From Candidatus Saccharimonadia bacterium (lineage in GTDB: Bacteria; Patescibacteriota; Saccharimonadia; Saccharimonadales; Saccharimonadaceae), in assembly GCA_023257145.1 (NCBI GenBank), contig JALRDA010000003.1, positions 1 to 23,017 on the forward strand: 23,017 nt of DNA. The letters are read 5' to 3'. Shown piece after piece: positions 7,336 through 13,373 of the stretch. The number at the start of each line of letters is the position of its first letter. Position 1 is the stretch's first letter. Below the pieces are notes generated by a model. The model had not been told where the DNA came from. It was given only the letters and a program-made list of their open reading frames with translations, and ran no database searches. A program made the position numbers and the translations under genes.

Positions 7336-7341
7336 ATTATA
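7336..7341 (-). promoter_or_regulatory. -10 box of rnpB
   Basis: Perfect TATAAT, placed so that transcription starts at about 7328-7329, next to the first P1 base. The upstream part of the promoter overlaps the 3' end of the Nudix-RNase HI gene. The -35 match is weak. Confidence 0.65.
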
Positions 7342-7343
7342 CC

Positions 7344-8216
7344 CTATTTACGCCCCTGCTCATTAAGGATCTTATTGACCATCCCGTCGGCGAGCTGATT
7401 GAACTCACGCTTGACGTGCGAAAACGTCACCTTATCAAATTGTCGAACCAATTCAGTAATACGCTCATTTATTGGCCATAATTCTCGGTTTTTAATTTTA
7501 TATATACCGTTCATTTGGTTAACCACGAGCAAGCTATCAATTCGAAAATCAACACTGCGCGCACCCATCTCCAGTGCCTGCTCTAAACCTAGCCGTACGC
7601 CATGGTATTCGGCTTGGTTGTTCGTCGTGATACCTAGATACATACCACCTTCGTGGACTACGTTACTGTAATTATCCATGATAATAAAGCCGGCAGCGGA
7701 TGGACCAGGATTACCTCGCGATCCACCATCCGAGTAGACTACAACATGCCGTAGAGATGTTGTTTTATAGTCATCAATATTAGTGCCATTGACGAGAGTA
7801 ACAGATTGAGTCTGCTGTTGTGAAATACCCAACAATAGCACTGTCGACTCTGTTAGATCGTCATGTTGTATATCTGACATGTTCTCCCAGATATATTTAT
7901 TGTAGTTCTGTCCTAATCTTAGTTTGGCCACGTTCGACGCTAAACTTACAAGGTAGAGGATAAATGTATACTGCGCGTCACGGTCGTCTTTATCAATGTA
8001 CGTCACGACGTCAAACAGCTGCATTGTCTGTGTCGCCAGGCCCGTCGCCTCTTTGACGCAGCGCTCGAGTGTCTCTTCTGGCTGCTCGCCGTAAGAAACC
8101 TTGCCACCTGGAAGTTCATACTTACCAAGAATATTCTCTCGACCATTTGCGCGACGCAGGAGTAGGGTCTTGCCATCTTTACGAATAATTGCTCGGGTTG
8201 ATACATGCTGCTTCAT
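7344..8216 (-). CDS. Nudix-like domain fused to RNase HI
   Basis: 290-residue two-domain protein. Residues 1-130 form a Nudix fold, but the Nudix box is degraded: in the REUXEEXGU part (residues 52-60, RCVKEATGL) the first Glu is Cys53 and the last Glu is Ala57; only Glu44 and Glu56 remain. Hydrolysis is therefore doubtful and the domain may only bind a nucleotide or nucleic acid. Residues 156-290 are a type I RNase H with all four acidic residues: D163 (YSDGGSRGNPG), E203 (NNQAEY), D227 (RIDSLLVV) and D277 (LADGMV), plus H267. This half should cut RNA in RNA-DNA hybrids. The start at 8216 has no clear Shine-Dalgarno sequence; a GATAAT box about 20 nt upstream could be its promoter. A structured RNA lies just upstream. 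Confidence 0.88.
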   Translation of the reverse strand: MKQHVSTRAIIRKDGKTLLLRRANGRENILGKYELPGGKVSYGEQPEETLERCVKEATGLATQTMQLFDVVTYIDKDDRDAQYTFILYLVSLASNVAKLRLGQNYNKYIWENMSDIQHDDLTESTVLLLGISQQQTQSVTLVNGTNIDDYKTTSLRHVVVYSDGGSRGNPGPSAAGFIIMDNYSNVVHEGGMYLGITTNNQAEYHGVRLGLEQALEMGARSVDFRIDSLLVVNQMNGIYKIKNRELWPINERITELVRQFDKVTFSHVKREFNQLADGMVNKILNEQGRK

Positions 8217-8281
8217 ATGTCTACTGCTACCATCTATTATCAGTCTACCATTAGCACTAAGGTTTAGAAATCTTTTATCCT

Positions 8282-8444
8282 AAAAAACAAAGCGCCCTAA
8301 GTCGCTGCCGATAATGCTTGATGTTCCCCCGCAAATTGCAAGGTGGGTATTCTCAACCTATTTCCACGGAAACAGGCCATTCGAATTCCCGATCAAATAT
8401 GATATTCAGGAAAATCATATACATCTCGGTGCGTCTCTTAGGAC
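8282..8444 (-). ncRNA. Structured RNA with 6S-like architecture (candidate)
   Basis: About 163 nt with its own extended -10 promoter and a U-run at the 3' end. The ends pair: GUCCUAAG (from 8444) with CUUAGGGC (to 8294). The closing helix continues with CGC/GCG, CCGA/UCGG and GAUG/CAUU. A central open region follows, with a small hairpin on each strand. It is capped by a long terminal stem: GGG/CCC, AUUC/GAAU and GGCCUGUUUC/GAAAUAGGUU with loop CGUG. A closing stem, central bubble and terminal stem is the plan of 6S RNA, which binds the housekeeping RNA polymerase. By sequence alone I cannot confirm 6S. The alternative is a 5' regulatory element of the Nudix-RNase HI gene, which starts 65 nt downstream. 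Confidence 0.55.
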
Positions 8445-8450
8445 TTTCTT

Positions 8451-8459
8451 ATTATAACA
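8451..8459 (-). promoter_or_regulatory. Extended -10 promoter of the structured RNA
   Basis: TGT-TATAAT, with the predicted start at about 8444, exactly the first base of the closing helix. No clear -35 is seen. Confidence 0.65.
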
Positions 8460-8468
8460 GTTCGTAGC

Positions 8469-9119
8469 TTAAAATAAGCCGAATACAGAGGTGAATGCTG
8501 CAAGACAGATCCGGATCATCGCACCCATCAGCGCACCTATTTGCTGATTCGCAAGTAGGACGATTGCAAACACAAAGACAATTCCAAATCGCTCTATTGC
8601 TTCCATAGCTCGTCTAACAAATTCTGGCGCCAGAGCATACACTACACGAGATCCGTCGAGGGGAGGGATCGGTAAAATATTAAAGACAAAGAATCCTAAG
8701 TTAACAAAGACGGCAACATACAAGACCAGACCGATTAACGTATCTGGCGAGCCGAATGACGTGATGGGCTGACCGATAAGAACAGCAATACCAAAAGCAA
8801 CGAATGCAATCACTAAGTTTGTTAGCGGACCAGCAATTGCTACTAATGCCGCACCCCATTCCCCAAAACGAACCCGATCCGGATTAAACGGTACCGGCTT
8901 TGCGCCACCAAATATCGGGGCGCCGATGAGCGCCAAACCGATCGGCAAGAGAAGCGTAAGGAACGGATCAATATGCTTGATCGGATTAAGCGTCAGGCGA
9001 CCTTCTCGCTCGGCAGTATCGTCCCCTAGCCAGTACCCCATAAATGCATGCATCGCCTCGTGAATTGTCATCGAAAACAGAATTACTACGATGACAATAA
9101 GGATGTATTCAATATTCAT
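8469..9119 (-). CDS. Site-2 protease family zinc metalloprotease (M50)
   Basis: 216-residue polytopic membrane protease of the small M50 type. Members cut substrates within or next to the membrane. The zinc motif HEAMH is at residues 20-24 inside the first helix, and the second motif, NILPIPPLDGSR (residues 147-158), supplies D155. About five or six hydrophobic segments are visible and no PDZ domain. The 5' end has no Shine-Dalgarno sequence; TATAAT ends 8 nt before the ATG, so the mRNA is probably leaderless, and this -10 box overlaps the stop codon of the upstream HD gene. The substrate is unknown. Its 3' end is followed within 10 nt by the promoter of the structured RNA. Confidence 0.92.
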   Translation of the reverse strand: MNIEYILIVIVVILFSMTIHEAMHAFMGYWLGDDTAEREGRLTLNPIKHIDPFLTLLLPIGLALIGAPIFGGAKPVPFNPDRVRFGEWGAALVAIAGPLTNLVIAFVAFGIAVLIGQPITSFGSPDTLIGLVLYVAVFVNLGFFVFNILPIPPLDGSRVVYALAPEFVRRAMEAIERFGIVFVFAIVLLANQQIGALMGAMIRICLAAFTSVFGLF

Positions 9120-9127
9120 ATGTTTTT

Positions 9128-9133
9128 ATTATA
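9128..9133 (-). promoter_or_regulatory. -10 box of the M50 protease gene
   Basis: TATAAT, 8 nt before the ATG at 9119, predicting a leader of about 2 nt. The TAA inside it is also the stop codon of the upstream HD gene. Confidence 0.6.
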
Positions 9134-9764
9134 CAGTATCAAAGGCCACTCTCATGACACGCTCGCCCAAGATTCGCCGCAGACCAAGTATGTCCGCGGG
9201 AGCGCGCCCCGCCATCCGCTCAATTGCACGAGCATCCAACGCTTGATACTGATCCCTACTAGAAATACCCATTGTTCGAATCGCATCACCGCCGTCAGAC
9301 TGGTGCGCAAAGCTAGGCCCAGTTTTCTCGATTGACCAAACAAACTTGGCCTCTGGCTCTTCCATTGCCCAATACCTTTCCATGATATCAAGCACAAATG
9401 GATCTTCCGCAAATAAACGGCGCAAGTACTCCCGACTTACCGCTTCGTTGCGCTTCTTTTGTTCCAATGCGGCGCTGTCTGCCGTCAAGCTATTGACATC
9501 ACCTACATGCACCTCGTCTGTATCGTGGAATAACATAAATAATGCTATCTTACCCGGATCAAGATTCGGATGATATTTCGCAGCGTACACCACCGCAATA
9601 AACATCTCATGAATCGTATGTTCACCGTTCGTCTCCGGCCGACCATCCCGCTGGGTTGCACGTTGTATCCGCATAAATTCACTAAAGAAATCACTCATTT
9701 TAGTTAAGTCATCCGCACGTTGCTCAAGTGGCGGGTGAAACTGCTCAGTATTCTGATTCGTCAT
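9129..9764 (-). CDS. HD-domain hydrolase, possibly a deoxynucleotidase (YfbR-like)
   Basis: 211-residue soluble HD-superfamily phosphohydrolase. Candidate metal ligands are the His pair in EHTIHE (H49, H52), the HD dyad H80-D81 (LFHDTDEVHVGD) and an Asp further on. This spacing resembles the YfbR/HDDC2 group, which remove phosphate from deoxynucleoside monophosphates, but the exact substrate cannot be read from sequence. The start overlaps the end of the winged-helix Nudix gene by 20 nt, and GGGAG lies 7 nt before the ATG, so the two form an operon and are probably translated together. Both point to nucleotide-pool control. Confidence 0.8.
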   Translation of the reverse strand: MTNQNTEQFHPPLEQRADDLTKMSDFFSEFMRIQRATQRDGRPETNGEHTIHEMFIAVVYAAKYHPNLDPGKIALFMLFHDTDEVHVGDVNSLTADSAALEQKKRNEAVSREYLRRLFAEDPFVLDIMERYWAMEEPEAKFVWSIEKTGPSFAHQSDGGDAIRTMGISSRDQYQALDARAIERMAGRAPADILGLRRILGERVMRVAFDTV

Positions 9765-10455
9765 AAAAGAACTCCCTTTCCGCGAACGTCACACCCTGAT
9801 CCATAAGATCCATAAACTCATCAACACTCTCAAAGCGCTTCCCTTGTCGATGGAACTCTTCTTGCGTCATCCATTGGTTATATCCACCCTCGAACCTTTC
9901 GATCAAATCGCCACTAAACTCAGTTGCATACACACACAAGAATATCTTATCTTCAAGAAGTTCTTTGCTCTGCGCATCAAAGTCACGTTTATGATACAGT
10001 AACTTGTATTGAAATTTCGCCTTCATGCCAGTTTCTTCAAACAATTCGCGGTCGGCAGCTTCAATCACGGTCTCCCCCCATCGCATCTTGCCGCCCAAGC
10101 GCCCCCAAAACCCAAAATATGGATTTTTTAATCGCTGCTGATATAAAAACTCTCGTTCACCTTTGGCATTCTTTCTTTCGAGTGTAACCACGATCGACAC
10201 CTTCGGCTGACGTTCAATCTCGTTCTCGTCTGTATCCATTCGATTGGCATACTCTTTACCCTTGCCAGTCAGCGTATATAGTCTGCCTACCTTGCTGACA
10301 TACTCTCCCTCGATCAATTTCTTTACATGGAAGTTAAAATGATCGCTCGTTAAATCAGTTGTTTTCTGCAAATCAGCAAAACTAGCTTCCGGCGTAAATA
10401 GCAGATGGCGTAAAATGGCGACTTGGACCCGATGGGCATTTGGTTCATAACTCAT
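9745..10455 (-). CDS. Winged-helix domain fused to an intact Nudix hydrolase
   Basis: 236 residues. Residues 1-78 look like a winged helix-turn-helix (VQVAILRHLLFTPEASFADL, then a recognition segment and a basic wing). Residues 85-220 are a Nudix domain whose box is complete: G122-x5-E128-x7-R136-E137-L-F-E140-E141-T-G143. This order (wHTH first, Nudix second) is the reverse of NrtR regulators. It may be a hydrolase of nucleotides or a nucleotide-sensing regulator, or both. AAGGAG lies about 6 nt before the ATG. It overlaps the HD hydrolase gene by 20 nt and diverges from rpmB. The Nudix part is certain; DNA binding is inferred. Confidence 0.88.
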   Translation of the reverse strand: MSYEPNAHRVQVAILRHLLFTPEASFADLQKTTDLTSDHFNFHVKKLIEGEYVSKVGRLYTLTGKGKEYANRMDTDENEIERQPKVSIVVTLERKNAKGEREFLYQQRLKNPYFGFWGRLGGKMRWGETVIEAADRELFEETGMKAKFQYKLLYHKRDFDAQSKELLEDKIFLCVYATEFSGDLIERFEGGYNQWMTQEEFHRQGKRFESVDEFMDLMDQGVTFAEREFFYDESEY

Positions 10456-10540
10456 ATCTTCTCCTTAGTATCACTTATTTAATGATTTATCCCAAGCATA
10501 GCCAAATAGCAGCTTCCAAACTAGTAAACTGCGCTTCACC

Positions 10541-10569
10541 TTGACGAAAAACCAAAAAAGGGTTACACT
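10541..10569 (+). promoter_or_regulatory. Promoter of rpmB
   Basis: TTGACG at 10541-10546, a 17-nt spacer and TACACT at 10564-10569. The predicted start is at about 10576, 30 nt before the rpmB ATG. Confidence 0.7.
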
Positions 10570-10605
10570 GGTACAGATTGTAAAAAATAAGTGGAAGTAA
10601 TAATT

Positions 10606-10809
10606 ATGGCAGCACGATGTGAACTCACCGGTAAAGGCAAACAGTTTGGCCACAATGTCAGCTTCTCTTTGCGACGCACAAAACGTGTCTTCAAGCCAAA
10701 CCTACAAAAGAAAACTTTTGAAGTAGATGGCCAAAAAGTCACCATGACCCTGAGCACTCAGGCGATTCGTACGCTTAAGAAAAAAGGCATTCTCGCTAAA
10801 GCAAACTAG
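10606..10809 (+). CDS. rpmB: 50S ribosomal protein L28 (bL28)
   Basis: 67-residue L28 with the conserved start MAARCELTGKGKQFGHNVS, then RRTKRVFKPNLQKK and the C-terminal AIRTLKKKG. A GTG 15 nt upstream in the same frame could add five residues, but the ATG matches the family start and has GGAAG 9 nt upstream. It is a single-gene unit with its own promoter and terminator, on the opposite strand from its neighbours. Confidence 0.96.
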   Translation: MAARCELTGKGKQFGHNVSFSLRRTKRVFKPNLQKKTFEVDGQKVTMTLSTQAIRTLKKKGILAKAN

Positions 10810-10822
10810 GCTTTTTCCCTTT

Positions 10823-10854
10823 AAAAACACCTCGCGTATACGCGAGGTGTTTTT
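10823..10854. terminator. Bidirectional terminator after rpmB
   Basis: A 14-bp stem (AAAAACACCTCGCG at 10823-10836 with its complement at 10841-10854), TATA loop, and T-runs on both strands. It serves rpmB and, in reverse, the MBL-fold gene that ends at 10876. Confidence 0.85.
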
Positions 10855-10875
10855 TGTTATGTTCAAGAATCCTAC

Positions 10876-11511
10876 TTAACTACGCGTAATTTCAACTACC
10901 GTCAGTGTAGTCGGTAATGTTGCCGCAGTTTTTACCCTGTACTTTGCGGTTGTTTCAACAGGTGCGCCCAATTCCTTAACAAAAATTTCAAGCGTATCCT
11001 GTGGAACTTCGTACGACAATCCACTATCGGCATAATGAACCGGAATGATTACCTTCGCATCGATCTGGCGCACTAGACCTGCAGCGCTTGTTGCATCAAG
11101 CGTATACCCACCGCCACCGACAGGAATAATCAAAATATCAACAACACCTAGCGCTTCAAGTTGGTCTTCATCAAGTTTCGGACTAATGTTTCCGACTAGT
11201 GCAATTCGAGCCTCACCTACCTCAATGCGATATACGGTAGAAATTTTTTCATCCGCATCAGTATCAAGATGTCGAACGGCCGCAATACCGCGAACCGAGA
11301 ATGGACCTAGTTCATAATCACCGGGACCCTCAATCGCAAGCTGGCTATCATTTCCATTAACTGCAAAACGTGCCTCTGTTGCAATCTCAAGAGCATCTTT
11401 TACCGCTAGATCCTTCAGACCTACAAGTGACAACTTTGGGTCAATGACCGCATTTAGCTTCTTTGTAGAAATAACGATGCCATTGCCGCCTTTGTATTCT
11501 ATATCAAACAT
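10876..11511 (-). CDS. MBL-fold protein lacking the HxHxDH zinc motif
   Basis: 211-residue member of the short metallo-beta-lactamase-fold group related to COG2220. Recognisable landmarks are GPGDYE (residues 62-67), DILIIPVGGGG (125-135) and IIPVHY (155-160). The HxHxDH motif that binds zinc in active hydrolases is absent, although the GPGDYE and PVHY regions are typical of this divergent subgroup. Catalysis is therefore uncertain. AAAGGAG overlaps the stop codon of the upstream winged-helix gene, 10 nt away, so the two are co-translated. It is the last gene of the run that starts at thrS. Confidence 0.82.
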   Translation of the reverse strand: MFDIEYKGGNGIVISTKKLNAVIDPKLSLVGLKDLAVKDALEIATEARFAVNGNDSQLAIEGPGDYELGPFSVRGIAAVRHLDTDADEKISTVYRIEVGEARIALVGNISPKLDEDQLEALGVVDILIIPVGGGGYTLDATSAAGLVRQIDAKVIIPVHYADSGLSYEVPQDTLEIFVKELGAPVETTAKYRVKTAATLPTTLTVVEITRS

Positions 11512-11521
11512 ATCTTCTCCT

Positions 11522-12109
11522 TTACACTTTCAGTATATTATCGCTATCAAGCAATACGGTATATTTTCCGTTGAGGATTTCCGTAATAAACTTATCTCGT
11601 ACGCTTAGTCGATAATAAAATTCGTCATAGCTTAATACAGTATAGTTTAACTCACGCGCTTCATCTTTTTCAATTTGCTTGATCACATTCTTTAATTTAA
11701 CCGCAGGCACATCACCAACCAACAATAGATCTACCGCGCTACCAGAACCTTTCACAAGCACGCCAGCAAGTATCGCCAGCCGTACACCGGGCAATCCGAT
11801 GATCAGCTCGTGCCATGGGGCTACTGCTCTAGTTTCAGTAATCGATTCGATGCGTTCATCAGCAAAGATTGCGCGAAATGGTACGTAGTACTCATAGCGC
11901 TGATTGATCTCATAATAGAGTTTGTTGTCGGCGCTATCGCTAGTGATAATACCAACCTCAAGCATATTCGAGAGTTCACGTCGAACGGAATTTATTTGTT
12001 CATCAATTAAGCGAGTAATTTCGCGGACGTAAAACGCCTTACCTGGATTGTTCAGGAATAGGTGTAGTAATTTTACTCGAGTTTTTGAACCAAATAATGC
12101 GTCAATCAT
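11522..12109 (-). CDS. Winged-helix regulator with degenerate nucleotidyltransferase-like domain
   Basis: 195 residues. Residues 1-70 are an ArsR/MarR-like winged helix (FYVREITRLIDEQINSVRRE). Residues 108-165 resemble a minimal nucleotidyltransferase fold: GSGS at 121-124, then AVDLLLVGD at 125-133. Active enzymes have GS followed by DxD; here the first Asp is Ala125 and only D127 remains, so transferase activity is unlikely. Proteins of this kind are usually listed as transcriptional regulators; the target is unknown. It has its own extended -10 promoter in the 44-nt gap after miaA and AGGA just before the ATG, and is followed by the MBL-fold gene. Confidence 0.78.
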   Translation of the reverse strand: MIDALFGSKTRVKLLHLFLNNPGKAFYVREITRLIDEQINSVRRELSNMLEVGIITSDSADNKLYYEINQRYEYYVPFRAIFADERIESITETRAVAPWHELIIGLPGVRLAILAGVLVKGSGSAVDLLLVGDVPAVKLKNVIKQIEKDEARELNYTVLSYDEFYYRLSVRDKFITEILNGKYTVLLDSDNILKV

Positions 12110-12138
12110 TTTCCTGCCTAGAATAAGTTTCGTGTTCT

Positions 12139-12147
12139 ATCATAACA
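12139..12147 (-). promoter_or_regulatory. Extended -10 promoter of the wHTH-MBL pair
   Basis: TGT-TATGAT in the gap after miaA. It predicts a start at about 12132 and a leader of about 23 nt with an AGGA motif before the ATG. Confidence 0.55.
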
Positions 12148-12153
12148 CACCTA

Positions 12154-13035
12154 CTACACCCTATCCAGTCGCTCGATCAGCATTCGCTTCGTCTCTTCTA
12201 TAGTACCCCATGTTACGTAGGGATTTCGTCGCAGCCAAGTAAGTTGCCGCTTTGCCAATCGCCAATCGAGCGTTGTGCTTTTTTCTTTTAATTCATCAAG
12301 AGACAATGCTTTATTTAGATATTGGTGAACAAGTGGGTAGATATTACCTGTCATCGCCTGACTATCCCAGCCGTATTTTTTGCCCAACAATATTGATTCC
12401 TCCACAACACCATCGTGCAATAATTGTTCGATTCGCCTTTCAATCCTACCCCTTAAATTCCCTCTTTCTGTAGCAATTCCTACAATAATACAGGGATTAA
12501 CCGGTGCTGTTGATCGAGATGCGCGTTGCCCATTTTGTTCGATAGCTCTTATAACATATCGTTTATTTCTATCGTTCTCGGGAAGCGTTATGTTGTTATT
12601 GCGACAATATATAATAAGCTGATCTAGTGTCATCTGTTCCAGGCGCGCCCTTTGCGCCTCATCCGCCACTGAACCAAATTCATAGTTAAAAATTACAGCG
12701 TCGACATATAGACCCGTTCCGCCAACAAGAAACGGAATATGTCCGCGCGTGCGAATATCGATAATCTTTTGTTCTGCATACTTTTTAAATTCTGCCGCAG
12801 AATATCGCTCACCCGGCTCGATTAAATCAAGCCCCCAATGCGGGACTTGCTGACGCTCTGCAGTTGTTGGTTTTGCCGTTCCAATATCCATACCTTTATA
12901 AATAGTGCGCGAATCTGCACAAATAATTTCTCCGCCGAATCTCTTAGCCAGTTCGATTGCAAGCGCAGTTTTGCCGCTTGCAGTCGGACCAACAATTACA
13001 ACAAGCGGTAACTCTTTTATATCTCCGGTTGCCAT
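12154..13035 (-). CDS. miaA: tRNA dimethylallyltransferase
   Basis: 293-residue enzyme that adds a dimethylallyl group to A37 of tRNAs reading codons that begin with U. The P-loop GPTASGKT is at residues 16-23, the catalytic Asp at D41 (CADSRTIYKGMDIGTAKP), and GGTGLYVDA follows. The C-terminal part with QLTWLRRNP is present; length is normal. The start overlaps the ATL gene by 19 nt and AAGGA lies 6 nt before the ATG. It belongs to the thrS-ATL-miaA run. Confidence 0.95.
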   Translation of the reverse strand: MATGDIKELPLVVIVGPTASGKTALAIELAKRFGGEIICADSRTIYKGMDIGTAKPTTAERQQVPHWGLDLIEPGERYSAAEFKKYAEQKIIDIRTRGHIPFLVGGTGLYVDAVIFNYEFGSVADEAQRARLEQMTLDQLIIYCRNNNITLPENDRNKRYVIRAIEQNGQRASRSTAPVNPCIIVGIATERGNLRGRIERRIEQLLHDGVVEESILLGKKYGWDSQAMTGNIYPLVHQYLNKALSLDELKEKSTTLDWRLAKRQLTWLRRNPYVTWGTIEETKRMLIERLDRV

Positions 13036-13337
13036 CGCAGTTCCTTAAAATTATCAATAACAAAATTTGTACATGCAATGCCGTCAGCATCAAGCAGTTG
13101 CCGTTGCGCTTCACGTCCGCCAGGAAAGCCACTCGCCAAACCGCCAAACCGATTAACTAGGCGATGCCATGGCAACTCTGAAGGACCATAATGCGCAAGA
13201 CCACCAACAATACGAGCCGCAGTAGGATGCCCTGCAAGCGCGGCAATATCCCCATAGGTTGTCACCCTACCGTCGGGAAGTTCAGCCATGAGCGCATAGA
13301 TAGAATCTTTAAAATTACTATTTGCCACTGACATCAT
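13017..13337 (-). CDS. Alkyltransferase-like protein (ATL)
   Basis: 106-residue homologue of the C-terminal domain of O6-methylguanine-DNA methyltransferase. The active-site PCHRV motif of true methyltransferases reads PWHRL (residues 56-60), so the acceptor Cys is Trp57. This substitution defines ATL proteins, which bind O6-alkylguanine without repairing it and hand the lesion to nucleotide excision repair. The Arg finger segment ARIVGG (residues 41-46) and helix-turn-helix are kept. It sits between thrS and miaA, 36 nt after thrS, and overlaps miaA by 19 nt. The start may be the first or second of two adjacent ATGs. Confidence 0.92.
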   Translation of the reverse strand: MMSVANSNFKDSIYALMAELPDGRVTTYGDIAALAGHPTAARIVGGLAHYGPSELPWHRLVNRFGGLASGFPGGREAQRQLLDADGIACTNFVIDNFKELRWQPEI

Positions 13338-13373
13338 ACTAGCCTACCGCTCGCGCAACTACGAACAGTGTCA

